A DNA stretch of 53,419 nt from CAZDET01 sp964504335 (GTDB lineage: Bacteria > Bacteroidota > Bacteroidia > Chitinophagales > Saprospiraceae). Both the position numbers and the translations under genes were made by a program. Below are positions 17,135-25,971 of the stretch, in pieces (the stretch's first letter is position 1; the number at the start of each line of letters is the position of its first letter). The notes beneath the pieces were generated by a model that was given only the letters and a program-made list of their open reading frames with translations, had not been told where the DNA came from and did no database searches. The DNA is taken from the NCBI GenBank assembly GCA_964504335.1, contig CAZDET010000034.1, forward strand, positions 1-53,419. Reading direction: 5' to 3'.

Positions 17135-19543
17135 TTAAGCCTGAAGCTGGAACTGCAGGCCGAAATCGAGGAAGCGCTTTGCCTCCTTAGGGCCATCGGG
17201 GCCGGGTAGGCCAAAGGGTGAATTGATATTAAGTCGAAACGAAACCTGGACTTCCAGGCGGCCGAGGCCATCTGCTCCGACGACGGGGCGTAGCTCCGTT
17301 GTGCAATCGATGGGAATTTTGTTACCCACCATTTCGAAGGTGCCCGGCACCATTATCCGGGTGGTTTTACCCCATTCGATAGCCTCCGGCAAAGCGGCTG
17401 ATTCGAAGCGAAAGGAAGCCGTCGGAAATCGTTGAACCTTCAAGTATTGTTTGAGCACCTTTTCGTCGAGCCCGTCCATTCCCATCGTTAGGGTAGAAAC
17501 ATCTGCTGTAAAGCTTCCGGAAATCGCTTGCTGGTCTTCGCTGAGGGTAAGCTGCCCGCTTAAACCGGATAGCTCGCCGGCGTAGCGCTCCAGGGGGCTC
17601 GGGAAATTGAATTGTACAAGCGGCAAACCAGTTGCAAGCGCCCTCGGTTGCGACCAAACTTGCGGAAGGTTCCCTGCCGATGCGGAAGCTACTTCTTCCG
17701 ACGGAGCAGGAGGCAGTGACAGCCCAAGGGCATCCCAGTCCGCAACGGGCAGTTCGGCAATAGGCTGGGGTAGGACGGCTACTTCGCGCATCCATTCCAG
17801 AAGCAGGCGGGCGGCGGCTCTTGTTAATTGAGGCAACGTTCGTCCTGACAACGGCTGGTCGAAATTATTGGCAATTGGATGCACACAGTCAAACTGACTG
17901 AAAAGGGCCATCGATAGGTAAAGGGTCCCGTTGTCGGCTACGAAGGGGTGTACGTCCCAGTAAAAACGCCGGTCGGTAGGCGTGAGAGCTACCTCGGATT
18001 GGAAGCAAAAAGAGCTTTCCTGGGAGAGTGCTTCGGCCAATTGACCGCGCAGCGTTTCGGGGGTAACGGAGGGGTTGAAATCCCCATTCACGGAGGTTAC
18101 TTTAAGGGGGAGTACCGTGCGAAAGCGGCCGTTTTGCTGAACCAGGATATCGCTCCGCTGCTCCGTTTGGTTGGGAATCGGGCGGAAGCGATTGGTGCGA
18201 AGGAAATTGGTCAATGCACTAAAGGTATTGGGGTCGCCCCCAAAAATGGAGCGGCCACGGTGGGTTTGCAGCACGAGTGCGGGTGTTGCCGTTAACTCAC
18301 CCGGTACCCCATTGATTGGTTGGCGTATCTGGAGATCGATAGCCGCTTCGCGGCAGTAATTCCGCAAACGGGGCAACAGTGTGGAAGCAAAGGCGCTATC
18401 TGCTTGAGGATCGAGCCAGAGAATGGCTTCCGCACCACTGCGTTGAGTGGCAATCCAGGAACCGGTTTGCCAAAGCGTTCCCATCACGAAGCGCCAATTC
18501 AGATCACTATTGCTCATGGCTACCATGATATAGTCATCTTGGAGATTGGCCTGCATAGCTGTGAAGTACCCCTTGTTGTTGCCACCCCAATAAATGAGAC
18601 CGTTTTTATCTACGTTAAAGATCAGTGATCGGTGACTCTTTGAGCGCGTGAGGGCCGCCCGGGCAATTTCCGGAATCAGTAAGCGGTTATCCTGTTCTTT
18701 GGCTGCGGCAATTACGTGAGCCACGAGCTTGGCATAGTCGCTTGGAGTCGTCCATAGTCCGGCGGCTCCCAATTCCGGATAGCGGTAGTATCCTCCGGGG
18801 ATAGGCTGTCCTTGAGTATCATACCCCAGGGCCGCCTGTTTGCTTTGTGCTTCCGATAGCTCGGTAGCGTAGTAGCTGTGCTGCATGCCAAGGGGATCGA
18901 AGAGGTGTTTTTCGACTAATTCGGCAAGTGGAAGCTCGTAAACATCCTCTAATAATTGTTGGAGAACAAGCGCATTTGCGTATTCGCTGTTTCCCTTTTT
19001 ATTCTTGGATCGGCGTACTGAAATAGCCGGATTGGAAGCAGGGCGCTCTCCAAGCAGCACTTGATTGAATGTAGGAAGGGGGGTACCTGAAAGGTATCCT
19101 TTGGGCTTTTGATCGGTGTTGAATCCACGCCGCATGAGTAATAAATCGCGCACCGTAACCGGCTGGCGACGGGTAGCGGGTGTTTTCGGCACTTTCCAGG
19201 TGCGCAGGTAGCCGTTTACAGGGGCATCCAGGTCAATCCGGCCCTTACTGGCCAGATGGCAGACTAAGAAATTCAGTGGAGCCTGGGCCATGGAACCAAC
19301 CGAATAGGTCGTAGCAGCCGTCGCGGGGCGATTGCCGGCCCGGTCTGCCTGTCCAATGGTAAATACCGTATCCCGGTCACCGTAGCGGGCATAGAGCGAC
19401 AAACTCGGAATGTGCTGCTGCTCCATGTACGAATACAGGTCGAATGACTTTCCGTCGAGTTCGTACTGGAAAAAATCACCCATCGACTGAGCCGGAAGCA
19501 GGAGTGGCAAAAGACAAAGAAAGAGAACACCAAGTCGGATCAT
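17135..19543 (-). CDS. Serine-hydrolase (class C beta-lactamase-like) protein fused to a YceI domain, catalytic Lys absent
   Basis: An 802-aa exported protein (signal peptide ends LLLPAQS). Residues about 25-370 follow the beta-lactamase/PBP4* fold: YSVGSMAQAPLNF at the nucleophile, ASKGRIDLDAPV, VTVRDLLLMRRGF, Y188-A-N190 as the second motif. The SxxK motif reads S84-M-A-Q87, so the general-base Lys is Gln, and the third motif (normally HxG or KTG) reads W319-G-G. It may therefore be a binding protein rather than an enzyme. A middle region (about 375-640, with TPALVLQTHRGRSIFGG) is unknown to me; about 655-802 is a YceI domain (LKVQRFPTASFRF). Start 19543 is the first ATG; a TTG 21 nt upstream is possible. 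Confidence 0.85.
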   Translation of the reverse strand: MIRLGVLFLCLLPLLLPAQSMGDFFQYELDGKSFDLYSYMEQQHIPSLSLYARYGDRDTVFTIGQADRAGNRPATAATTYSVGSMAQAPLNFLVCHLASKGRIDLDAPVNGYLRTWKVPKTPATRRQPVTVRDLLLMRRGFNTDQKPKGYLSGTPLPTFNQVLLGERPASNPAISVRRSKNKKGNSEYANALVLQQLLEDVYELPLAELVEKHLFDPLGMQHSYYATELSEAQSKQAALGYDTQGQPIPGGYYRYPELGAAGLWTTPSDYAKLVAHVIAAAKEQDNRLLIPEIARAALTRSKSHRSLIFNVDKNGLIYWGGNNKGYFTAMQANLQDDYIMVAMSNSDLNWRFVMGTLWQTGSWIATQRSGAEAILWLDPQADSAFASTLLPRLRNYCREAAIDLQIRQPINGVPGELTATPALVLQTHRGRSIFGGDPNTFSALTNFLRTNRFRPIPNQTEQRSDILVQQNGRFRTVLPLKVTSVNGDFNPSVTPETLRGQLAEALSQESSFCFQSEVALTPTDRRFYWDVHPFVADNGTLYLSMALFSQFDCVHPIANNFDQPLSGRTLPQLTRAAARLLLEWMREVAVLPQPIAELPVADWDALGLSLPPAPSEEVASASAGNLPQVWSQPRALATGLPLVQFNFPSPLERYAGELSGLSGQLTLSEDQQAISGSFTADVSTLTMGMDGLDEKVLKQYLKVQRFPTASFRFESAALPEAIEWGKTTRIMVPGTFEMVGNKIPIDCTTELRPVVGADGLGRLEVQVSFRLNINSPFGLPGPDGPKEAKRFLDFGLQFQLQA

Positions 19544-19619
19544 GTGTATTGCGTTTGATCCCAAGGTGCGTCGAAAAGCCCCGGTCTGCGTGGCATTTTA
19601 TGATTTGGTCCGTCCCAAA

Positions 19620-20825
19620 TTATGAATTGAGCCCTGAAATAAACTCCCGGGGAGACTTGCCTTCGAGTTTTCGAAAGGACCGGTTGAAGGTCGCTTTGGA
19701 GTTGAAGCCACAGTCCAGGGCGATGCTCAGTAACGTTTGCTGGAGGTGACGACCCTGGCGCACTTCTTCGATGAAGGCCCGAACGCGGTACGTATTGATG
19801 AAGTCGTTGAAATTTTGTCCGAGTCCGGTATTGATCACACGAGAAAGAGTGGAGGTGTTGGTACGGAGTCGTTCTGCCAGATCGCTCAGCGTTAGATCCG
19901 CATCGAGATAGGGTTTTTCGGACTGCATGAATTGCTGAAGGCGGGCGGTCCATTCCGACAACTCGGCATCAACCTGCACCGAAGGTGATTCCTGCGAGGA
20001 TGGGATCAGGGATAGATTGGGAGAAAATCGAACATCCTCGGGAAGGACGCTGGTGGCATGGAAAACGTAAATACTCAGTACATAAATCGCGGCTGCAAGC
20101 GCCATGTAAGCATTCCAGTACTGGCCGTAATCGAGCGGTAAAAACTGATTAATCAAGCCGGTGAGCTCGAATACCCCGATACCGACAATCAATAGGTAGA
20201 GGACATTGCGCAGCCAGCTGAAAGCACGCTGATCTTCGTTGGAAAAATGCGCGCGCAGGTAAGAGCGATAGTTTCGATAGGCGATAATTGCCAAGACTAA
20301 ATAACTGATAACATGGAGCTTATCAGCTATGTAGAGGATCAGAAATAGGGGATTGGAAGTCGAATTCAGGTACTGCGCCCAGTCGCCACGGGTATGGTAA
20401 AAGTAGACGAGGGGCTCTCCCTGTATCCAATGTACCCATACAATGTCGTAGAGAAATACCGCCAGTGGTTGGAGCAACACGAGCGCGAATGGCAGAAAAT
20501 GCCAGCGGTAGGGCCACAGCGATGTCAGGGATCGATTGCTGACGCTGAGGAAATATAAATAAATCAGGGGGCCAAACAGGAAGGGATGATGCCAAGGCAT
20601 ATAAAACATAACGGTGGTGCGCCAGTCGTGTGCGTCGTACCAGTTGGCATACCCTAACATCCATTGGGCTATAGCCAGGCAGCCGGTAAATAAGATCGCA
20701 CCGAACAGGGCATCGGAAAGCCGCTCTTTCTGGATGGCACGCCACAGGAATAGGGCGGCGTATACCACGCCCTGCAAAAAGCCGATCAGCAGGGGAGTGC
20801 TGTATTGGTTGAATTCAAACAACAT
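19620..20825 (-). CDS. AraC-family regulator with N-terminal membrane domain
   Basis: The 401-aa protein has seven hydrophobic helices over about residues 10-262 (first: LLIGFLQGVVYAALFLW), a linker, and a C-terminal AraC double helix-turn-helix (about 290-400) including LTLSDLAERLRTNTSTLSRV and the signature IALDCGFNSKATFNRSFRKL. This is the 7TM-AraC architecture common in Bacteroidota, in which a membrane sensor is fused to a DNA-binding domain. The ATG follows the S4-protein stop by 2 nt, so it is in the aspC-S4-araC operon. The serine-hydrolase/YceI gene 76 nt downstream is a plausible target; that is inference. Confidence 0.92.
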   Translation of the reverse strand: MLFEFNQYSTPLLIGFLQGVVYAALFLWRAIQKERLSDALFGAILFTGCLAIAQWMLGYANWYDAHDWRTTVMFYMPWHHPFLFGPLIYLYFLSVSNRSLTSLWPYRWHFLPFALVLLQPLAVFLYDIVWVHWIQGEPLVYFYHTRGDWAQYLNSTSNPLFLILYIADKLHVISYLVLAIIAYRNYRSYLRAHFSNEDQRAFSWLRNVLYLLIVGIGVFELTGLINQFLPLDYGQYWNAYMALAAAIYVLSIYVFHATSVLPEDVRFSPNLSLIPSSQESPSVQVDAELSEWTARLQQFMQSEKPYLDADLTLSDLAERLRTNTSTLSRVINTGLGQNFNDFINTYRVRAFIEEVRQGRHLQQTLLSIALDCGFNSKATFNRSFRKLEGKSPREFISGLNS

Positions 20826-20827
20826 AT

Positions 20828-21241
20828 TCAGTCCTCGTCCTCAAAATCAAAATCCTGCCACTGGGATTTGAACTCATCAATATTCCGGCGCTCCCGCTTA
20901 GTGGGGCGGCCGGCACCTTTTTCCCGGCGTTCGGAGGCGGCTTTGCCCACGAACCAATCTTTGAACTTGTTGAGCTCCTCCTCCGGTGTTTGATCGATAT
21001 AACACTTTTGGGCAATGGGAGCACCCACTCGTTTTTGAATGAGGTCGACCACTTTCAGTTGAAAATTGAAACCGTTCTTATTAACCACCACCTCATCGCC
21101 TCGTTGGATGGAGGCGCTGGGCTTAGTGGGCTCCCCGTTAACTTTTACTTTTCCGTTTTTGACGGCCGTATTGGCCAGCGTGCGTGACTTATAAATGCGC
21201 ACACTCCACAACCACTTGTCAATCCGAACTTTATCTAACAT
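20828..21241 (-). CDS. S4-domain RNA-binding protein (HslR/Hsp15-like)
   Basis: Small basic RNA-binding protein. The S4 domain fills the first about 65 residues: VRIDKWLWSVRIYKSRTLAN, then KNGKVKVNGEPTKPS. The remainder is charged, with KFKDWFVGKAASERREKGAG and an acidic end (DFDFEDED). E. coli Hsp15 binds nascent-chain-blocked 50S subunits; the 137-aa length and domain order agree. It sits 13 nt after the aminotransferase and 2 nt before the AraC gene. Confidence 0.88.
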   Translation of the reverse strand: MLDKVRIDKWLWSVRIYKSRTLANTAVKNGKVKVNGEPTKPSASIQRGDEVVVNKNGFNFQLKVVDLIQKRVGAPIAQKCYIDQTPEEELNKFKDWFVGKAASERREKGAGRPTKRERRNIDEFKSQWQDFDFEDED

Positions 21242-21254
21242 TTACGTACAATTC

Positions 21255-22463
21255 TTACACGAGGCGTTCGACAGCCCGGTGGATGCGGGCAATGGCTTCC
21301 CGGAGTTGGTCTTCCGAGGCGGCATAGCTTAGGCGGAAACAATTAGGAGCACCGAAGGCGGAACCGCTAACAGTTCCGACATGTGCTTCCCGGAGAAGGT
21401 ACGTACAGAAGTCGGTTGCATGCTCGATAGTTCCCTCGGGGGCTTTTCTCCCAAAATAGGAACGGATATCCGGGAATATGTAGAAGGCACCCTGCGGCCG
21501 GTTGACGGTCATGCCCGGAATTTGTTCCAGCAGATCGATGACGAGCTGCCGGCGCTGTTCAAAGGCTCGGCACATGTCGCGGGTGGGGCCTAAATCTGCG
21601 TTTAGGGCTTCGGCGGCGGCAACCTGCCCGAAGGAACTGGCACCGGAAGTGCTTTGCCCCTGGATTTTGGTGCAGGCCTTGGCAATTTCTTTAGAGGCAC
21701 CCATGTATCCCAGACGCCATCCGGTCATTGCAAAGCCCTTGGAGAATCCATTTACGGTGATCGTCCGATCGGCGATTTCCGGATTACTGCCGATGCTGGC
21801 GTGCTGCCCGGTAAAATTGATGTGTTCGTAAATCTCGTCGCTCACCACGTACACGTGTTCGTGGCGCTGAAGCATTTGAGCGATTGTTCTGAGTTCTTCC
21901 GCGGTGTATACCGAGCCGGTTGGGTTGCAGGGAGAGGAAAACAAAATAAACCGGGTGCGATCGGTGATGGCTGCCTCGATCTGAGCGGCGGAGACTTTGT
22001 AATCCTGTTCGATTCCGGCTGCCACTTCGACGACGCGACCGCCCGCCAGCTTGACTATTTCCGAATACGAAACCCAGTAGGGCGTCAGGATAATGACCTC
22101 ATCGCCTTCATCGAGTAGCGCCATACAAATGTTGGCGATGGATTGTTTGGCACCATTCGACACGACGATCTGATCGGGGCCGTAGCGGAGCCCATTTTCT
22201 CGTTCGAACTTTTTGCTAATCGCATTGCGCAGCACGGGCAAGCCGTTGACCGGCGTGTATTTGGTGTAGCCACCATCGAGTGCGCGTTTGGCGGCCTCTT
22301 TAATATGGGGGGGAGTATCGAAATCGGGTTCCCCGATGCTCAGGCTGATGACATCGTGGCCTTCGGCGGCTAGTTCGCGTGCCATGCGGGTCATGGCAAG
22401 CGTGGCCGATTCTTCCATTTGCAAAACGCGTTGCGAGAGCAATTGTCGAGTTGTATTAGCCAT
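21255..22463 (-). CDS. aspC: Class I pyridoxal-phosphate aminotransferase, aspartate aminotransferase-like
   Basis: PLP enzyme expected to transfer the amino group of aspartate to 2-oxoglutarate. The 402 residues contain ISLSIGEPDFDTPPHIKEAA (substrate loop), YTPVNGLPVLRNAI, SSPCNPTGSVYTAEEL (Asn-Pro), VVSDEIYEHI (Asp/Tyr contacting PLP), the Schiff-base Lys in NGFSKGFAMTGWRLGY (K242) and the carboxylate-binding Arg in FRLSYAAS. This is the I-gamma branch aspartate aminotransferase or prephenate aminotransferase group; which of the two cannot be decided. First gene of a four-gene minus-strand run. Confidence 0.9.
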   Translation of the reverse strand: MANTTRQLLSQRVLQMEESATLAMTRMARELAAEGHDVISLSIGEPDFDTPPHIKEAAKRALDGGYTKYTPVNGLPVLRNAISKKFERENGLRYGPDQIVVSNGAKQSIANICMALLDEGDEVIILTPYWVSYSEIVKLAGGRVVEVAAGIEQDYKVSAAQIEAAITDRTRFILFSSPCNPTGSVYTAEELRTIAQMLQRHEHVYVVSDEIYEHINFTGQHASIGSNPEIADRTITVNGFSKGFAMTGWRLGYMGASKEIAKACTKIQGQSTSGASSFGQVAAAEALNADLGPTRDMCRAFEQRRQLVIDLLEQIPGMTVNRPQGAFYIFPDIRSYFGRKAPEGTIEHATDFCTYLLREAHVGTVSGSAFGAPNCFRLSYAASEDQLREAIARIHRAVERLV

Positions 22464-22524
22464 TTATGCGATTTATGCAGACGTACAAATGTAGTATATT
22501 CCCGGCAACCATTTCCGACCTTCT

Positions 22525-24066
22525 ATGCAAGACAAAATCAAACAGTTGCGCGCCAAGCGCGCGGAAGCCCTGCAGGGTGGGGGACTCAATCGAATTGAGA
22601 CCCAACACGATAAAGGAAAGTTAACGGCACGCGAGCGTATTCACTTGCTCCTGGATCGAGATTCGTTTGAGGAAATCGGGATGTTCGTGGTACATCGCAC
22701 CCGGGATTTTGGAATGGATAAGCAGCAATTTCTGGGCGATGGAGTAGTGACAGGCTACGGCACGATCGACGGCCGATTGGTGTATGTTTTTGCGCAGGAT
22801 TTCACCGTTTTTGGTGGGTCGCTCTCTGAAACTCACGCCGAGAAGATATGCAAGATCATGGACCTGGCCATGGAGAATGGGGCCCCTTTGATCGGGTTGA
22901 ACGATAGTGGAGGTGCCCGCATCCAGGAAGGTGTGCGATCGCTCGGCGGATATGCCGACATTTTTTACCGAAACGTCATGTCTTCCGGGGTCGTTCCGCA
23001 GCTCAGTGCGATTATGGGCCCCTGCGCCGGAGGGGCTGTTTATTCGCCGGCCATGACTGACTTCACCGTGATGGTCGAGCAAACGAGCTATATGTTTGTG
23101 ACAGGGCCAAATGTGGTTAAAACCGTAACGAACGAAGCTGTTTCAGCGGAGGAGTTAGGAGGAGCGATGACCCATGCCACGAAGTCGGGCGTCACGCACC
23201 TCACCGCAGCTAATGATGTTGATTGCCTGAACAAGGTGCGTCAGTTACTCAGCTACGTGCCCCAAAATTGTGAGGAACGGACTCCCGATTTACCCTACAC
23301 GATGGGGGAAGAATACCGCGAAGAGCTCGAGACGATTATTCCGGACAGCGCCCAGCAACCCTACGACATGCGAGAGGTTGTAGGTGGTATTGTGGACACG
23401 GACAGTTTCTTGGAGATCCACGAGCATTACGCCACCAATATCATCGTCGGTTTTGCCCGATTGGGAGGAAAGTCAATTGGCATCATCGGCAACCAGCCGC
23501 TAAGCCTAGCGGGGGTACTCGATGTGGAAAGCTCCCGCAAAGGTGCCCGCTTCGTTCGCTTTTGCGATTGCTTCAATATTCCCCTACTCGTATTAGTGGA
23601 TGTGCCGGGCTTCCTACCCGGAACCGACCAGGAATGGAATGGAATTATCGTAAATGGAGCCAAGCTGTTGTATGCCTTCAGCGAGGCAACTGTGCCACGC
23701 ATAACCCTGATTACCAGGAAGGCGTATGGAGGAGCCTATGACGTAATGAATTCGAAGCACATTGGAGCCGACCTGAACTATGCCTGGCCAACCGCAGAGA
23801 TTGCAGTGATGGGTGCGAAGGGGGCTTCGGAGATTATTTTCCGAAAGGAAATTCGGGAGGCAACCGATCCGGAGGCTGTGCTGGCGGCTCGGGAACAGGA
23901 ATACCAGGAAAAGTTTGCCCATCCTTACCGGGCGGCGGGCCGCGGGTTTATCGATAAGGTAATCGAACCCCGAGAAACGCGACGGCGGCTCTTGCGTGGG
24001 TTTGCGATGCTGGAGCAGAAAGTCCGGCACCTGCCGAAGAAGAAACATGGGAATATACCGCTGTAG
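22525..24066 (+). CDS. pccB: Propionyl-CoA carboxylase beta subunit (acyl-CoA carboxyltransferase)
   Basis: Carboxyltransferase half of a biotin-dependent acyl-CoA carboxylase, converting propionyl-CoA to methylmalonyl-CoA. The 513 residues match the PccB layout: KLTARERIHLLLDRDSFEEI, VYVFAQDFTVFGGSLSE, LIGLNDSGGARIQEGVRSL (first oxyanion loop), IMGPCAGGAVYSPAMTDF, and in the C-terminal half GVLDVESSRKGARFVRFCD, VDVPGFLPGTDQEWNGII and TRKAYGGAYDVMNSKH. The biotin carboxylase/carrier subunit is not in this window, so the holoenzyme must be assembled from elsewhere. Methylcrotonyl-CoA as substrate is less likely from these motifs. Confidence 0.93.
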   Translation: MQDKIKQLRAKRAEALQGGGLNRIETQHDKGKLTARERIHLLLDRDSFEEIGMFVVHRTRDFGMDKQQFLGDGVVTGYGTIDGRLVYVFAQDFTVFGGSLSETHAEKICKIMDLAMENGAPLIGLNDSGGARIQEGVRSLGGYADIFYRNVMSSGVVPQLSAIMGPCAGGAVYSPAMTDFTVMVEQTSYMFVTGPNVVKTVTNEAVSAEELGGAMTHATKSGVTHLTAANDVDCLNKVRQLLSYVPQNCEERTPDLPYTMGEEYREELETIIPDSAQQPYDMREVVGGIVDTDSFLEIHEHYATNIIVGFARLGGKSIGIIGNQPLSLAGVLDVESSRKGARFVRFCDCFNIPLLVLVDVPGFLPGTDQEWNGIIVNGAKLLYAFSEATVPRITLITRKAYGGAYDVMNSKHIGADLNYAWPTAEIAVMGAKGASEIIFRKEIREATDPEAVLAAREQEYQEKFAHPYRAAGRGFIDKVIEPRETRRRLLRGFAMLEQKVRHLPKKKHGNIPL

Positions 24067-24163
24067 CAGAAATGAGGCCGCTTTCTAAATTTCTTCCCTT
24101 TTGTTGGAGGTTTTAATCATTTGTAGCAGTGCCGCATCGTTGTAAGGGCAAAACACACCTCAT

Positions 24164-24979
24164 ATGACCACTATGAATCGCAATCTCATCGTCCTTATTT
24201 GCCTGCTGTTCACTTGTTTCGCCCATTCCCAAACCACCCGGCAGATCAAGGCCGCTCAGGCACAGCAAATTGGCATTCGCGATCAGGCACTCGTCGACCA
24301 GTTTCTGTTCGTGATGCCGCTTACGGGAAGTAGCCGCGCCGCCCTCGAGCGACAGGATTTAAAATCTTACATGATGCCGGTCCGAAGGCTCGTTAGCCAA
24401 AGCAGCGACTGGTGCTACGCGCTGGCCTCCAGCCTGGAATACTACGTCAACCTCAACCGAAACTTTAAGGATAACCTGAGCCCCGATTTCATCGAGTTGA
24501 GCCTGCGGTCCAAATCCGCAGCTCCAAATCTCGAAGCGGGTTTGCACTTTCTGGTCAATCAGGGAACCGTCAGTGCGGCTATCGTTCCGTACGGAGCGTC
24601 TGCCATTCCGACCGCAGTGTATGCGACACAGTCTTTCAAAATCGCCAACTTTCTTCAGCTTTTTCCCTCCGTTGCCAATTCGCGAGAAAAAGTGTTTGAG
24701 GTACGCAAGGCACTTACGCGGGGGAATCCGGTTATAGTATCCCTGGATACCGACGCGCATTTTCCCCAATTGGAGGGCGTCTTTGAATGGAAGCCAAAGG
24801 GGGATACCAACCAGCGCCGGACGTTGATCGTTGTAGGATACGATACGACGCGCGAAGCGTTTGAACTACAGTCTGCCTTCGGCAATAATTGGGGACTGGG
24901 AGGCTACATTTGGGTGAAATACGAGGATTTCGGTCGGCACGCCCATACGGCCTATGCGATGGTTCCCATGAGTTATTAA
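24164..24979 (+). CDS. Papain-like (C1 fold) secreted protein lacking catalytic His and Asn
   Basis: A 271-aa exported protein (signal peptide ends CFAHSQ). The papain fold is recognisable: Q79 and C84 in SQSSDWCYALASSLEYYV match the oxyanion Gln and catalytic Cys, and LIVVGYDTTREAFELQSAFG then NNWGLGGYIWVKYEDF match the His-loop and Asn-loop. But the His position (six before the Gly of VGYD) is R219, and the NSWG motif reads S237-A-F-G, so the His and Asn of the triad are gone. It is probably an inactive homologue with a binding role, or uses a different triad. The stop is 3 nt before the next gene's ATG. An in-frame ATG at 24173 is a possible start. Confidence 0.75.
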   Translation: MTTMNRNLIVLICLLFTCFAHSQTTRQIKAAQAQQIGIRDQALVDQFLFVMPLTGSSRAALERQDLKSYMMPVRRLVSQSSDWCYALASSLEYYVNLNRNFKDNLSPDFIELSLRSKSAAPNLEAGLHFLVNQGTVSAAIVPYGASAIPTAVYATQSFKIANFLQLFPSVANSREKVFEVRKALTRGNPVIVSLDTDAHFPQLEGVFEWKPKGDTNQRRTLIVVGYDTTREAFELQSAFGNNWGLGGYIWVKYEDFGRHAHTAYAMVPMSY

Positions 24980-24982
24980 TCT

Positions 24983-25954
24983 ATGCATGCAGTAATCTTT
25001 CGGGGGGTCGGGAGGCCTCTCGACTACACCACCGTTCCTGAACCAACTCCCAATGCCCATCAGGTAGTTGTAACATTAAAAGCTGCCGGGCTCAACCACC
25101 GGGATGTCTTCATTACTCAAGGATTGTATCCGGGTCTGGTACCCGACTGCATTCTCGGTTCCGATGGTGCTGGTGTGGTTGGCGATCGCGCGGTGCTGAT
25201 CAATCCAAATATCGACTGGGGCGACGATGCGGCGGCTCCGAGCAAAAAATACCGTGTACTCGGCATGCCCGATCCGGGAACATTTGCCGAACGCATAGCC
25301 GTCGATCCCAGTCGGCTGGTGGATATGCCGCCCCATCTCGATTGGAAGGAAGCAGCTGCATTGCCGTTGGGAGGTCTCACGGCCTACCGGGCAGTATTCA
25401 CCAAAGGCCAGTGTAGGACGGGCCAACGGGTACTAATTACCGGTATTGGTGGCGGGGTGGCCTTGTTGGCCTTCCAGATGGCACTCGCTGCGGAAGCCCA
25501 GGTTTGCGTAACTAGCGGAAGTGACCACAAACTGGAACGGGCTGCAGAACTGGGTGCCATTGCCAGTGCAAATTATCGCCGGGAGAACTGGGCAAAGGAA
25601 TTGCGCAACCAGGTGGGGTTGTTCGATCTTATCATCGATAGCGCGGGCGGGGAAGGGTTCAATGAGCTAGTGAGATTGGCGGCCCCGGGGGGACGGATTG
25701 TTTTTTACGGAGGTACTCAAGGGCCGGTCCCAAAATTTAAATTGCAACCCGTTTTTTGGCGGCAGTTACACCTTCTGGGAACCAGCATGGGAACCGATGA
25801 GGAGTTCAAAGACATGGTGCGCTTCGTCGGTGAAAAACAAATTCATCCGATAGTCGATGAGGTATTTCCGTTGAGTCGGGCCCAAGTCGCCTTCGACCGA
25901 ATGGACCAAGGAATGCAATTCGGAAAAATTGTATTTGATATAAACGACGCCTAA
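24983..25954 (+). CDS. Medium-chain dehydrogenase/reductase, quinone-oxidoreductase-like
   Basis: NAD(P)H-dependent MDR enzyme. The 323 residues show the GroES-like N-terminal domain (KAAGLNHRDVFITQGLYPG, GSDGAGVV), the cofactor-binding GIGGGVALLAFQMALA motif (about 152-167) and DLIIDSAGGEGFNELVRLAA. The catalytic-zinc residues of alcohol dehydrogenases and the four-Cys structural zinc site are absent, so it belongs with zinc-independent quinone oxidoreductases/enoyl reductases. Starts 3 nt after the papain-like gene, likely the same transcript. Substrate unknown. Confidence 0.87.
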   Translation: MHAVIFRGVGRPLDYTTVPEPTPNAHQVVVTLKAAGLNHRDVFITQGLYPGLVPDCILGSDGAGVVGDRAVLINPNIDWGDDAAAPSKKYRVLGMPDPGTFAERIAVDPSRLVDMPPHLDWKEAAALPLGGLTAYRAVFTKGQCRTGQRVLITGIGGGVALLAFQMALAAEAQVCVTSGSDHKLERAAELGAIASANYRRENWAKELRNQVGLFDLIIDSAGGEGFNELVRLAAPGGRIVFYGGTQGPVPKFKLQPVFWRQLHLLGTSMGTDEEFKDMVRFVGEKQIHPIVDEVFPLSRAQVAFDRMDQGMQFGKIVFDINDA

Positions 25955-25971
25955 GGTTGGTATGTAGGGTC

